Positions 6,446 through 15,268 of a DNA stretch of 25,876 nt are shown one piece after another. The position numbers were made by a program, and so were the translations under genes. The stretch covers positions 1 to 25,876 of the forward strand of contig DXYG01000032.1 of NCBI GenBank assembly GCA_019415925.1, given 5' to 3'. Origin of the DNA: Clostridiales bacterium. Its GTDB lineage: Bacteria > Bacillota > Clostridia > Oscillospirales > Acutalibacteraceae. The notes beneath the pieces are model-generated. The model did no database searches and was not told where the DNA came from. It was given only the letters and a program-made list of their open reading frames with translations. The stretch's first letter is position 1, and each line of letters begins with the position of its first letter.

Positions 6446-7270
6446 ATGAACCTGTTTAAAATTGAAATTAAAAGAGCAATATTTAATAAAAATATGCTTA
6501 TTGCACTCCTGATAGGAATTGTAATAGTATTACCGCATACAATTCAGAATTTACTCAATGAAATTGAAATTAAAAACTACATCGCAGAGGCCGGATTGTC
6601 TTCAGGTGCTGATCTGACGAGTCTGTATGGCAGATGGTTTGGGATGAGCACAGACTTTTTAGCTATTATGTTTTATTACATATTGCCGTTATTGGCAGTT
6701 TATCCCGGCGCAATGATATATTGTAAAGACAGAAAAAGCGGATATGTAAAAAATCTTTATACAAGATTTTCAAAGAATAAATGCCTGATTATAAAGTATA
6801 TTACAACCTTCATTTCAGGCGGAGTTGCAGTTGTCATTCCATTGCTGACAGCGTTCTTGCTGACATCACTATATGCTCCGGCAAGAATACCGGATTCGCT
6901 TGTAATGAATCCGGTTGTAGATATAAATATGTGGAGCGAACTGTTCTTTACTCACCCCTTGTTATATACATTGGGATATATGCTGATTGATTTTATATTT
7001 GGCGGACTCTTTGCCTGTCTGGCAATGTCCGTAAGTGAATTTGTAAAACATAAATTTTCTGTGTTCATTTCGTCTTTTTTGGTTGTAGCGGCATTAAGCT
7101 TTGTATGTGTACAATTAAATCTGGATTATCTGAATCCCCAGAATTTTTTATCTCCTGCACAATTTGTGACAGCTGCTAATGGGTATGTAGTTTTAATTGA
7201 AGCTTTAATATTGTTCGTGGTATCATTTTCTCTTTTTTATATCGGAGGAAAAATTAATGAAACTTTTTAA
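6446..7270 (+). CDS. ABC-2 type permease, first of two
   Basis: This 274-residue protein has about six membrane segments (roughly 18-36, 72-92, 113-137, 171-193, 204-222, 248-268). The cytoplasmic start MNLFKIEIKRAIFNKN and the short motif CKDRKSGYVKNLYTRFSKN are characteristic of ABC-2 permeases in bacteriocin-immunity and antibiotic-export systems. A strong GGAGGAG RBS lies 5-9 nt ahead of the start. The gene overlaps the next permease by 14 nt. A heterodimeric channel with that second permease, driven by the ATPase at 8111, is the natural reading. Confidence 0.85.
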   Translation: MNLFKIEIKRAIFNKNMLIALLIGIVIVLPHTIQNLLNEIEIKNYIAEAGLSSGADLTSLYGRWFGMSTDFLAIMFYYILPLLAVYPGAMIYCKDRKSGYVKNLYTRFSKNKCLIIKYITTFISGGVAVVIPLLTAFLLTSLYAPARIPDSLVMNPVVDINMWSELFFTHPLLYTLGYMLIDFIFGGLFACLAMSVSEFVKHKFSVFISSFLVVAALSFVCVQLNLDYLNPQNFLSPAQFVTAANGYVVLIEALILFVVSFSLFYIGGKINETF

Positions 7271-8102
7271 GCTTGCATTATTTGATTTAAGACGAGGAAT
7301 CAGGGAGGAATGGATAAAGCTGGCTTTTGCGTTTATTGTATGCATAGCCTGTTGTACTCTTATGTTCTCTCAATTGTTACAGTATAATCAGGATAACGGA
7401 ATAAATGAAAATATTTCAATTTCGGTAATGGATTTTATTTTATATAATCTGAGGGGAATGAAATTATACTCGCCCAATATGGACGGACAGTATTTATTGC
7501 CGGCAGTATGGATGTTTAATCAGGTTATGATTGCGCTTATTGTAGGTTATTATCCCGTGCGTGACCTGAACGGATACGGAAAGAATACGCTGTTAAGAAC
7601 ACAATCCCGTTCAAGATGGTTATTATCAAAGCTTGTGTGGATTGTCTGTATGGTGATTGCGTATTATATTGTAATATATTCAGCCTCTTTTATTTTTGCG
7701 TTGTTTACAGGAAATTCGCTTTCGTTTATGCCGGGCGAATATATTACAAGGCTGTTTTATGATATTGATTTACAGGACATCTATGTTGAAAATTTTGTGA
7801 TTTTCATAATCACAATGCCCATGCTGACCTCAATAGTTGCAAGTATAGTACAGGTTATGATGTCATATATTATCAGTCCGTTTATATCATTTTTAGCAAT
7901 AATTGTTGTTATGCTGTCATCAACATATATATCAAATCCTGCGTTAATAGGTAATGCATCAATGGTTATAAGAAGTCGGTTTGCCACTCCCGTAGGATTT
8001 ACTGCGGAAGAAACTGTTTTGTATTTAGCAATATATCTTATTGCAGCATTGATTATAGGATTCGTTTATTTTGGAAACAAGGATATTCTCAATAAAGATT
8101 AA
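7257..8102 (+). CDS. ABC-2 type permease, second of two
   Basis: The 281-residue protein has about six hydrophobic segments (roughly 21-42, 83-101, 124-150, 182-207, 208-225, 258-275). The start MKLFKLALFDLRRGIREEW and the loop VRDLNGYGKNTLLRTQSRSR resemble the equivalent parts of the preceding permease. The RBS GGAGG (7246-7250) lies inside the upstream gene, giving coupled translation. It likely pairs with the 6446 permease. Confidence 0.85.
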   Translation: MKLFKLALFDLRRGIREEWIKLAFAFIVCIACCTLMFSQLLQYNQDNGINENISISVMDFILYNLRGMKLYSPNMDGQYLLPAVWMFNQVMIALIVGYYPVRDLNGYGKNTLLRTQSRSRWLLSKLVWIVCMVIAYYIVIYSASFIFALFTGNSLSFMPGEYITRLFYDIDLQDIYVENFVIFIITMPMLTSIVASIVQVMMSYIISPFISFLAIIVVMLSSTYISNPALIGNASMVIRSRFATPVGFTAEETVLYLAIYLIAALIIGFVYFGNKDILNKD

Positions 8103-8110
8103 GGTGAATT

Positions 8111-8773
8111 ATGGTACAGATAGAAATAAATAATCTTTCAAAAAAAATAAAGGGTGTTACAGTACTGAACAATGTAAATCTGACATTGACGGGCGGTAAA
8201 TGTTATGGCTTAGAGGGCAAAAACGGTTCGGGCAAAACTATGCTTATGAGAGCAATAAGCGGATTGATAAAACCCGGCAAAGGAACTGTTAAGATTAATG
8301 ACGGGATTTTAGGAAAAGATTTTTCTTTTCCTCCAAGCATAGGAGTTCTTATAGAAAATCCGGCTTTTATTGATGAATATTCCGCATTTAAAAATTTAGA
8401 AATTCTTGCGTCAATCAATAATAAAATCGGTGATGACGAAATTATTAAAATTCTGTCTGAGGTCGGTCTTAATCCGGATGATAAAAAGAAGTATAAAAAA
8501 TTTTCGCTCGGTATGAAACAAAAGTTGGGTATTGCCAATGCAGTAATAGAAAAGCCGGATATAGTTTTGCTTGACGAGCCGATTAATGCAATTGACAGCA
8601 GCGGAGTCGAAAGCGTAAGAAGAATTATTAATAATTTGAAATCAGAAGGTTCAGTTATTATAGTAGCCTGTCACGATAAAGAAGAGCTTGAGATTTTAAG
8701 TGATGAAATATATACAATTTTTGAGGGAGAAATTGTAGGACACAGAATAGTGGAGAAAGAAAATGAAAAATAA
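8111..8773 (+). CDS. ABC transporter ATP-binding protein
   Basis: This 220-residue ATPase carries Walker A GKNGSGKT (about residues 37-44), signature FSLGMKQKLGIA, Walker B IVLLDEP and the switch His in VACHDKEE. The signature has SLGMKQ in place of the canonical LSGGQ, a variant common in ABC-2 type drug/bacteriocin exporters. It has no extra C-terminal domain. It follows the two permease genes after 8 nt and overlaps the next gene by 11 nt. It powers the transporter made by those permeases; transport direction and substrate are not visible from sequence. Confidence 0.95.
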   Translation: MVQIEINNLSKKIKGVTVLNNVNLTLTGGKCYGLEGKNGSGKTMLMRAISGLIKPGKGTVKINDGILGKDFSFPPSIGVLIENPAFIDEYSAFKNLEILASINNKIGDDEIIKILSEVGLNPDDKKKYKKFSLGMKQKLGIANAVIEKPDIVLLDEPINAIDSSGVESVRRIINNLKSEGSVIIVACHDKEELEILSDEIYTIFEGEIVGHRIVEKENEK

Positions 8774-9335
8774 TAACAGGAAACGGGTTTGGATTATTCC
8801 GATTTGTATTGCGGCTGTGCTTGCTTATTTTATTTGGGTATCATTTCTTAATTTAAATTATGGGAAAACAGAGATTATAAACTGTCATATTGGTGAGAAT
8901 ATTTCTGAAAACGCTTATCAATATAAAGCAACCGAATATAATATTCTGACCGAAAAAGAATTTGAGAAAAAATACGGTGTTGAAATTGACGATGAGCAAT
9001 TCAAGATGTATGCAGATGTTAAAATACTTACCGTAAATATGGAAATTACCAAAATCAATACAAATGACAGCAAGATGTACAAATTTGATTTATCGAATTT
9101 ATACGCTCAGACTCTTACTTATTCTCAGGGAATCAGCTATAATTTGTTTTCACTTATTAATTGTGAAACTATAGAATTAATTAATATTAATGATAAAGCA
9201 AGAGTTACAATTCCGTATGTTTTTGTAAAGGATGTGTTTTCTGACGAAAGCTGGAATAATTTTGGATATTTGCCACTAAAAATTTCTTTCAGTAATGCAG
9301 AAAATTCAAAAAAAGAGATTATATTAAGCGAATAA
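8763..9335 (+). CDS. Membrane-anchored extracytoplasmic protein, last gene of the left operon
   Basis: The 190-residue protein has basic KNNNRKR and then one membrane helix (about residues 8-27). The following 160-residue domain is outside the cell, because the positive-inside rule places the N-terminus in the cytoplasm. There is no lipobox. The domain includes KATEYNILTEKEFEKKYG and later INDKARVTIPYVFVKDVF. It may belong to one of the uncharacterised DUF families that accompany such lipoprotein/ABC sets, but I cannot name it with confidence. Overlap with the ATPase gene indicates the same operon. No terminator is evident after it. Confidence 0.75.
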   Translation: MKNNNRKRVWIIPICIAAVLAYFIWVSFLNLNYGKTEIINCHIGENISENAYQYKATEYNILTEKEFEKKYGVEIDDEQFKMYADVKILTVNMEITKINTNDSKMYKFDLSNLYAQTLTYSQGISYNLFSLINCETIELININDKARVTIPYVFVKDVFSDESWNNFGYLPLKISFSNAENSKKEIILSE

Positions 9336-9428
9336 ATGATATGTAAAGAAAAATTAGTATTAAAAATAATTATATTTATTATCAGATTATGATATAAAGA
9401 GATCAATCTAAATTGATAACAAATTATT

Positions 9429-9551
9429 AAGGAAACACTGAATAAATCACGCTTAAAAGCTGTTTGCACATCTTGCTTGCATATTTTCCGCCAGCTTGCC
9501 CAAAAAATCTGACGGCGCAATACGCACAAACGATTTAATCAGTGTTTCCTT
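9429..9551. mobile_element. MITE-like element, 123 bp
   Basis: The first 20 bases (AAGGAAACACTGAATAAATC, 9429-9448) match the reverse complement of the last 20 (9532-9551) at 19 of 20 positions. TTAA occurs at both outer boundaries and could be a duplicated 4-bp target. The interior of about 80 bp has no coding potential that can be trusted. Size, terminal repeats and lack of a gene fit a miniature inverted-repeat transposable element mobilised by a transposase elsewhere. It sits 46 bp ahead of the dGTPase gene and could carry or alter its promoter. Confidence 0.8.
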
Positions 9552-9597
9552 AAAATCAAATTTGATGTTGTAGCTAAAAACGAAAGGGTTTGTAAGT

Positions 9598-11385
9598 ATG
9601 GGCGAAGATAAGCAAAATAAAAAATTTGTGTTAATCAAATTAAAAGAAGGAACACCAATTTATCAAAAAGCTAAAGAAAAATTAGATGCCGGCGACTTTA
9701 AATACTTTGGAATAAGAAAAAATAATTATAGCGATATTAAAAGAGGCTTAATTCTTTATTGTAATGATGAAATAAAAGAACTGCATTGGTGCGAGTGTGC
9801 TCTTTCTTGTGATGAGAAAGGTGACTATCTGGTTTTCAAACCTTTGTATTCATCTTCATCAAAGGTTGTAATTATGAATGCCTGCGATTCAATATTTTTA
9901 GATATTGATGTTGATTTTGAAGATAGATATATAACTGCTGAAACGTCACAAAAGTTATTTTTACAATTCAGTCAGTTGGAAAAACTTAATGACAATTTTG
10001 TTAAAGATGTCAAAGATTATAAAACTATTTCAAATGAGTCCGCATTACATAAACTCGCACAGAAAAATGAATATTGTAAAAGACAATATGATTTGAAAGA
10101 GCCTACTAAAGATGGACGAAGCGAATATCAGAGAGATTATGACAGAATTATCTATTCCAAGTCATACAGAAGGATGGTTGACAAAACACAGGTGTTTTCT
10201 GCATCAAAGGGAGATCATTACCGTACACGGATGACGCATACAATGATTGTTTGTCAAATTGCAAGAAGTATATGTAACGCATTGCATTTTAATCAGTCGT
10301 TAACAGAGGCAATTGCTATTGCTCATGATTTAGGACATACGCCTTTTGGACATATAGGCGAAAGAACTTTACATGATATATTATCAGAACGATTCCCTGA
10401 AGCAGGCGGATTTAAGCATAATTATCAAGGACTTCGTGTAGTATCCAATTTGGAAAAAGCTTATTATGAAATTGACGGTTTGGATTTGTCCTTTCAGGTT
10501 ATGGAAGGATTGTTCAAGCACACAGGGCAGAAAGGTGGTATAGAAATTTCAGAATTTGCAGATGATGAAGATCTGATTGAGTACTTGCATCTGGAAAAAT
10601 CACATTCTATAACGGTGGAAGGTCAAATAGTGGCTATAGCAGATGAAATTGCTCAGAGAAGCCACGATATTGACGATGCATTTGCATCTGATCTTTTATC
10701 CTTTGATGAATTTCTTTCGTATTTAAAATTGAGTAAGTTTGAAGATTTAGCGAAAGAAATTAAAGAAATTGAAGAGAGGAAAAAAGGTTATAGTAATAAA
10801 ATAATTTCAGATAATAATGAATTGTTTTCTTTTCAGATATCCTCTGCGATAGTAAAGTATTTTATTAATGATGTAATCAATGCGTCGCAAATAAATATAG
10901 ATAATTATTTGTGCGAAAATGAACAGGACTTTAATGTAAGTCATATCATAAATGATGAGCTGATTGTATTTTCGGATAAAGGTGAATTAATTTGCGACTA
11001 TCTTAAGAAAATGCTTAACAACAAGGTTTTAAACAGTAATGAAGTTTCAATATCGGATCAAAACGCTTCAGTTGTTGTGGAATCATTGTTTAATGCCTAT
11101 TATGATAATCCGAAACTTTTACATAAAGGCACAAAAAGAAAAATATATAAGGACTTTATTAATTCAAAGGATGATATTCATAATATTATTGATTTGATTG
11201 ACGGAAGTCAAAATGCAATAAAACTTGAGTTTGCTAATATTTGTAATGCAGACGCTGATTCAGATGAATATAAAAAGAAGCAGAAAATATTAGTCAGAGA
11301 TATTTGTGACTATATTTCAGGTATGACAGATACATATGCAAATGCACAGTATGAAAAAATATGCAAAACAATATATAAAAAATAA
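9598..11385 (+). CDS. dGTPase-family HD-domain dNTP triphosphohydrolase with N-terminal extension
   Basis: This 595-residue protein has the HD phosphohydrolase core of dGTPases, which hydrolyse dGTP or other dNTPs to nucleoside and triphosphate. The core runs from about residue 155, where SEYQRDYDRIIYSKSYRRM is typical. Metal ligands are recognisable: His214 in RMTHTMIV, His243-Asp244 in AIAHDLGHTPFGH, and Asp349 in IADEIAQRSHDIDDA. The C-terminal SGMTDTYA also fits the family. The first 150 residues are an additional domain I do not recognise (starts KFVLIKLKEGTPIY, includes ELHWCECAL). The gene stands alone, is very AT-rich, and lies between a MITE and a mobilizable element. Housekeeping dNTP control is possible. 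Anti-phage dNTP depletion, known for some dGTPases, fits the context. The RBS is AAAGGG about 11 nt upstream of the ATG. Confidence 0.92.
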   Translation: MGEDKQNKKFVLIKLKEGTPIYQKAKEKLDAGDFKYFGIRKNNYSDIKRGLILYCNDEIKELHWCECALSCDEKGDYLVFKPLYSSSSKVVIMNACDSIFLDIDVDFEDRYITAETSQKLFLQFSQLEKLNDNFVKDVKDYKTISNESALHKLAQKNEYCKRQYDLKEPTKDGRSEYQRDYDRIIYSKSYRRMVDKTQVFSASKGDHYRTRMTHTMIVCQIARSICNALHFNQSLTEAIAIAHDLGHTPFGHIGERTLHDILSERFPEAGGFKHNYQGLRVVSNLEKAYYEIDGLDLSFQVMEGLFKHTGQKGGIEISEFADDEDLIEYLHLEKSHSITVEGQIVAIADEIAQRSHDIDDAFASDLLSFDEFLSYLKLSKFEDLAKEIKEIEERKKGYSNKIISDNNELFSFQISSAIVKYFINDVINASQINIDNYLCENEQDFNVSHIINDELIVFSDKGELICDYLKKMLNNKVLNSNEVSISDQNASVVVESLFNAYYDNPKLLHKGTKRKIYKDFINSKDDIHNIIDLIDGSQNAIKLEFANICNADADSDEYKKKQKILVRDICDYISGMTDTYANAQYEKICKTIYKK

Positions 11386-11471
11386 ATGTAACTGGGTTTT
11401 GCAAAGGTAAGTAAAAGTAGTTTTTAATTTTTGAGATATCCAAAATTTGCATAGCAGAAAACAAAGATAAG

Positions 11472-12644
11472 CTATTTTCGTATATCAGCATAATACTGTT
11501 CAAACTTAATCTCTCCTGCAATAGCCTTGTCCCTCAAACTTGACGCAAACCGTGACCATTTCTCAAATTCGGAAATGGTCATTTTCTTTTTCATATAGCG
11601 TGCGTAGTGTGCTTTGTATGCTCTGTTGTAGGTCTGCCAAATGGGATCGTTTTTGCACTTGTCGTCATAGTGCCGTCTTGAGCCGACATCTCGACAGGTT
11701 TTGTCAGGCTCGTCCTTTAACGGATTATCGCAATAGCTGAAATATTTGCCACCACGAATCAAAAAGAATTTGCCACAGTGCTTGCACTTGTTCGGGATAT
11801 AGTTGTTCCTGATTCCGTTGAAAAAGTCATAGAATAGGAACGACTGCAAGTCCGAAAATAAAATTTGCTCACAGAGTATCGGCTTTTTGTTTTCATCCTT
11901 CAGCACCTTATATCCAAAGGACTTCATCTGACAGTTTATCTTGTCAAAATTCTTTGAATTGTTTTTATTAAAGTCAGAAAAATATTCTGCAACTTCGTGT
12001 TCATTTGGAAATGTTCCTTTTCTGTGCAGATAGTTTTCTACGAACGGACGGAAAATTTTTTGAATAGAAATATATGATTTGAGAAAACTAATGTATTGAC
12101 TAAAGATTATTTCTATAATTTTGTTCAGTTGATTAAGCTCCTCAAGTAAATCAATGTCATAATTGTTCCAGTCCGATTCAATTTTCGGCTTAAAATAATG
12201 CAGATGAAAATGCGAATGTCCGTTCTCGTCAATCTCTCCATTGCCATATTTGTTTACGGTATTCCAATCTATATTGTCATAATCATCATCTAATCCATCC
12301 TCGAAAAAGATACCGAATCCGTTAAGCAAATCGGATAAAGTTATTAAGGGGAATTTTAGGATTTTATTATATGGCGGAAATCTGTGTAACCATTTGTTTA
12401 TCATATCAAAGTAATATTGAGCGTCCTGTACATACTTATCGTATTTTTCTATGTTGTCATAGCTCATATCTTCCTTAAGCTCAATCTTTTCTTGCAGGGA
12501 GCAAAGCTGATAAAGTAAATTAAGTTCTTCAATTTTCTTTAAATAATTTGTGTTCAGATATTTTGTTAGAATTTCATTTGAACTGAACCTATACTTCTCC
12601 TGAATATATATTTCATTGTTCCAGAAATAAGCGTAAAAATCCAT
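11472..12644 (-). CDS. DUF6076-like protein of the mobilizable element
   Basis: I chose ATG 12644 (MDFYAYFWNN) because CGGAGG lies 8 nt upstream; a longer frame from 12728 has no RBS. The 390-residue product ends in a Cys-rich region: CKHCGKFFLIRG, then YCDN, TCRDVGSRRHYDDKC and WQTYNRAYKAHYARYMKKK. The four Cys look like a zinc-binding site followed by a basic segment, suggesting nucleic-acid binding. This arrangement is typical of the DUF6076 proteins often carried by integrative elements of Clostridia, by recollection. It is transcribed away from the excisionase gene. The function is unknown; regulator or accessory transfer factor are guesses. Confidence 0.8.
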   Translation of the reverse strand: MDFYAYFWNNEIYIQEKYRFSSNEILTKYLNTNYLKKIEELNLLYQLCSLQEKIELKEDMSYDNIEKYDKYVQDAQYYFDMINKWLHRFPPYNKILKFPLITLSDLLNGFGIFFEDGLDDDYDNIDWNTVNKYGNGEIDENGHSHFHLHYFKPKIESDWNNYDIDLLEELNQLNKIIEIIFSQYISFLKSYISIQKIFRPFVENYLHRKGTFPNEHEVAEYFSDFNKNNSKNFDKINCQMKSFGYKVLKDENKKPILCEQILFSDLQSFLFYDFFNGIRNNYIPNKCKHCGKFFLIRGGKYFSYCDNPLKDEPDKTCRDVGSRRHYDDKCKNDPIWQTYNRAYKAHYARYMKKKMTISEFEKWSRFASSLRDKAIAGEIKFEQYYADIRK

Positions 12645-12761
12645 AAGATAAAACCTCCGAAAATAGATAATGCGAAACAAGAATAGAGAATGTAATTTAA
12701 TTATAAGACATCTATTGTGCTTTTGCAACGGTTCTGCTAAAATATTTATTAGACAATTCAG

Positions 12762-12783
12762 AAATAGAATTCAACTTCTATTT
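12762..12783 (+). repeat. 8-bp inverted repeat in the DUF6076/excisionase intergenic region
   Basis: AAATAGAA (12762-12769) and TTCTATTT (12776-12783) are exact reverse complements, 6 nt apart. They lie upstream of the excisionase start at 12812. It could be an operator for a self-regulating element protein. Confidence 0.35.
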
Positions 12784-12811
12784 TGTTTATCAATTAAATG
12801 CGGAGGTAAAA

Positions 12812-13021
12812 ATGAAAGAATCAAATTATAAATCCTATGACGAACTACCGTTGTTCTTAAATGCAAATATAGTCTCAAAGGTGCTGGGTATCTCATCATC
12901 AAGCGGATATGAGTTGATGCACACAGACGGCTTCCCTGTTCTGAAAATAGGCTCAAGGCTTGTAGTGCCGAAAGATAAATTTCGGGAATGGGTTGAGCAG
13001 AACATAGGAGGAAGTATTTGA
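12812..13021 (+). CDS. Excisionase-like helix-turn-helix protein
   Basis: The 69-residue protein contains LNANIVSKVLGISSSSGYEL, followed by GFPVLKIGSRLVVPKDKFREWVEQN. This is the MerR-like winged-helix fold of small excisionases (helix_turn_helix_17 type). Such proteins bind near attachment sites and steer the tyrosine integrase toward excision. The RBS GCGGAGG lies 5-6 nt upstream of ATG. Its stop overlaps the TTG start of the next gene. Together with the integrase at 15443 it supports the element being excisable. Confidence 0.85.
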   Translation: MKESNYKSYDELPLFLNANIVSKVLGISSSSGYELMHTDGFPVLKIGSRLVVPKDKFREWVEQNIGGSI

Positions 13022-13377
13022 GATATAACTCCAAGAATAGTGCAAGCCATTACTTTACTCTGCCGAATGAAATATTCTGTCTTGGTTTATCTTCGGGAGA
13101 AATTGCTGTGTACTGTTATCTTTTGAGATGCGAGAACAGAAAAACATATCAGTGCTATCCGAGTTATCGCACAATCGGACAAGCTCTGAAAATGAGTCAG
13201 AACACAGTCAGAAAATATGTCCAAAGCCTTGAAGATAAGCATTTAATCTCGACCGAGAGAACAGAGGTAATTACAAAAGACGGGCTAAAACGCAACGGAA
13301 CTTTGCTATATACTATCCGTCCTATCAGAGAAGCTATTGATTATTTCCACAGTGAGCAGTTGCGGAGAAACGCATAA
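13018..13377 (+). CDS. Helix-turn-helix regulator/replication-type protein
   Basis: The start is TTG at 13018, overlapping the excisionase stop (TTGA) so that translation is coupled. The 119-residue product contains FTLPNEIFCLGLSSGEIAVY and then SYRTIGQALKMSQNTVRKYV, a winged helix-turn-helix as in RepA-N/DnaD-type and GntR-like proteins. It ends in a basic QLRRNA tail. Small proteins like this are common in Clostridial mobilizable elements between xis and the mobilization genes. A regulatory role is more likely than replication because it is short and lacks further domains. Confidence 0.8.
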   Translation: MRYNSKNSASHYFTLPNEIFCLGLSSGEIAVYCYLLRCENRKTYQCYPSYRTIGQALKMSQNTVRKYVQSLEDKHLISTERTEVITKDGLKRNGTLLYTIRPIREAIDYFHSEQLRRNA

Positions 13378-13399
13378 TTTCGAGGAAATTATTTTAAGC

Positions 13400-13500
13400 A
13401 GGTTAAAGTGGGGCGTCTCCCCACGGAGTCACATCAGACGGCAGAGCCGACTGTTATGGGATTTTCAAAGGTGTCAAAAATAATATTTTGAGGTGTCTAT
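13400..13500 (+). promoter_or_regulatory. Candidate oriT
   Basis: The non-coding gap before the MobC-like gene holds two tight hairpins. GTGGGG (13408-13413) pairs with CCCCAC (13419-13424) around a CGTCT loop. CAG-A-CGGC (13435-13442) pairs with GCCG-A-CTG (13446-13453) around an AGA loop. Inverted repeats just upstream of mobC and relaxase genes are the usual organisation of an origin of transfer. The nick site is not recognised. The first hairpin could alternatively be a weak terminator of the xis/HTH transcript. Confidence 0.45.
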
Positions 13501-13505
13501 CAAAA

Positions 13506-13907
13506 ATGAGCGAAAATAAGAAGAAATATGCATATTGGATGAAGCCTTCAATGGTTGAAGAAATGACAGAAATGCTTGATGAAGCTAATGCAACTTCAAA
13601 AAGTGATTTTGTCTGTCAAGCTGTTCAGTTCTATATCGGTTATCTTCATCAGAAAAAATGTATTGATTATCTCTCACCAATCCTTGCACAGACCATAAAA
13701 AGTGAGGTGGAAAGTGTAGAAAAGAATGTTTCTGAAATGCTATTCAAGTTGGCTGTGGAGCAGGCAAAATTGAGTAATGTGATTGCGGCAACAAATCAGA
13801 TTGATAATCATTCATTGTTAGCACTGAATAATCTCTGTGCAGAAGAAGTTGCAAGAAACAACGGCATCATAACATTCGAAGAAGCCTATGATTTTCAGCG
13901 AGGTTAA
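13506..13907 (+). CDS. MobC-like relaxosome accessory protein
   Basis: ATG 13506 (MSENKKKYAYW) is taken as the start, with GAGGTG about 10 nt upstream. The 133-residue protein begins with a ribbon-helix-helix-like segment (KKYAYWMKPSMVEEM, then ATSKSDFVCQAVQFYIGYL). A long helical region follows (LAQTIKSEVESVEKNVSEM), likely a coiled coil. This architecture is seen in proteins that bind oriT and assist the relaxase. It lies between the candidate oriT and the relaxase gene, 2 nt apart from the latter. The name rests on position and fold-like pattern rather than a strong family match. Confidence 0.75.
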   Translation: MSENKKKYAYWMKPSMVEEMTEMLDEANATSKSDFVCQAVQFYIGYLHQKKCIDYLSPILAQTIKSEVESVEKNVSEMLFKLAVEQAKLSNVIAATNQIDNHSLLALNNLCAEEVARNNGIITFEEAYDFQRG

Positions 13908-13909
13908 TA

Positions 13910-15268
13910 ATGCCTAAAATAATTTTTACAAGCCGATATATCAAAAATCCTGCATCGTCAAAAGCAGGAAAGTTGATAAAGTATATGGGCACTCGTGAGG
14001 GCGTTGAGAAACTACCAAACGGTATTGATAACTCTCCTGCAACAAAAAAGCAAAATGATTTAATCTGCACTGCTCTTAAAACTGTACCTGAAGCTTGGGA
14101 CTATCCCGAGATGAAGTCTTATCTTGAAAATAAGACAAAGGCTAATGCAACAGAATTCCTCAACGAATTTCTTGAACGCAACGCTGACAGGATAGACGGT
14201 GTCAAAAAGCTGGTGAACTATTATGCTGAAAGACCCGGTGTTGAGAAGTTAGGTAAACACGGATTGTTTTCTCAAACTGACGAGAAAATAAATCTTGATG
14301 AGGTAGCGGGTGAAGTTTCAAATCACAACGGGGTTGTGTGGACTCATGTCATTAGTCTTAAAAGAGAAGATGCAGAACGGCTTGGCTACAACAACACAAA
14401 TGCTTGGAAAAGTTTAGTAAGGCGAAATATTCTTGAGATTGCAAAAGCTCATAAAATAGAGCCAAGTGACTTGCAATGGTACGGAGCATTTCATAACACA
14501 ACGCATCATCCACACATACATCTGCTTGTTTATTCTAAATCAGGACAAGGCTATCTTACAAACAATGGCATTGAGAGTATGCGTAGTGCATTTGGTAATG
14601 ATATATTCAGAAACGAGCAGTACAAGCTGTTTGAAATGCAGACAGAAATCCGTGATGAGCTAAAAAACGAAGCAAAGAATGTAATTGATGATTTACTCAA
14701 CAACATCAATACAGATGTATATGTTTCCGAAAAAATGATTGAGCTGTTCAGAAAACTTGCTGAACAGCTCAAAAGTTACAATGGCAGGTTGATGTACGGC
14801 TATCTTCCTAAATCAATCAAAGAAACCGTCAACAATATTGTGGCGGAACTTGCAAAGGATAAAAATTTGTCAAAGCTCTATTCAAAGTGGAATGAACTCA
14901 ACAGAGAAAAGCTGTCGCTGTATTACGATAAAGAAAAAACCGATATACCGCTTGAAGATAACAAGGAATTCAGAAGTATTAAAAACTATATTTTGAAGTC
15001 GGTTAATTTGATTTCGCAGACAACGCCTGAAAATGAGATTGATAAACCTGCTGTTATACAATCTGTTTCAGGAATAGTCCTTACTCTCGCAAAATTGATT
15101 TCAATCAGTTGCAAGCGTAAACGAGCTAAATTATTAGGTCAAGTTGACAGTAAACTGAAATCCAAGCTTGAAGAGAAAAAACTTGCTCACGGACTTAAAA
15201 CCGACAGAACAGTTAATCAGAATGAAATTGAAAATGATGAAGAGCAGGGATTTACAATGTCAATGTAA
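13910..15268 (+). CDS. MobP-type (MobP3-like) relaxase
   Basis: The 452-residue protein begins MPKIIFTSRYIKNP and KYMGTREGVEKLPNG, typical of the MobP3 group of Firmicutes mobilizable elements. The metal-binding histidine motif is clear: HHPHIHLL at residues 199-206. It nicks oriT and stays bound to the transferred strand while a helper element supplies the conjugation channel. The C-terminal 170 residues are helical and basic (CKRKRAKLLG) and include no helicase or primase. No type IV secretion genes are present in the window, so this is a mobilizable and not a self-transmissible element. It is coupled to the MobC-like gene. Confidence 0.9.
   Translation: MPKIIFTSRYIKNPASSKAGKLIKYMGTREGVEKLPNGIDNSPATKKQNDLICTALKTVPEAWDYPEMKSYLENKTKANATEFLNEFLERNADRIDGVKKLVNYYAERPGVEKLGKHGLFSQTDEKINLDEVAGEVSNHNGVVWTHVISLKREDAERLGYNNTNAWKSLVRRNILEIAKAHKIEPSDLQWYGAFHNTTHHPHIHLLVYSKSGQGYLTNNGIESMRSAFGNDIFRNEQYKLFEMQTEIRDELKNEAKNVIDDLLNNINTDVYVSEKMIELFRKLAEQLKSYNGRLMYGYLPKSIKETVNNIVAELAKDKNLSKLYSKWNELNREKLSLYYDKEKTDIPLEDNKEFRSIKNYILKSVNLISQTTPENEIDKPAVIQSVSGIVLTLAKLISISCKRKRAKLLGQVDSKLKSKLEEKKLAHGLKTDRTVNQNEIENDEEQGFTMSM

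Noticed and set aside
9137..9638. Minus-strand frames of 130 and 61 codons over the MITE
   Set aside because: They run through the MITE and antisense to real genes. Frames inside MITEs are usually spurious.
11386..11471. Attachment-site repeat between the left flank and 16661-16702
   Set aside because: Only 6-8 nt chance matches (for example AAGCTAT, and an inverted AAAGGTAA/TTACCTTT) were found by eye; too short to call att sites.
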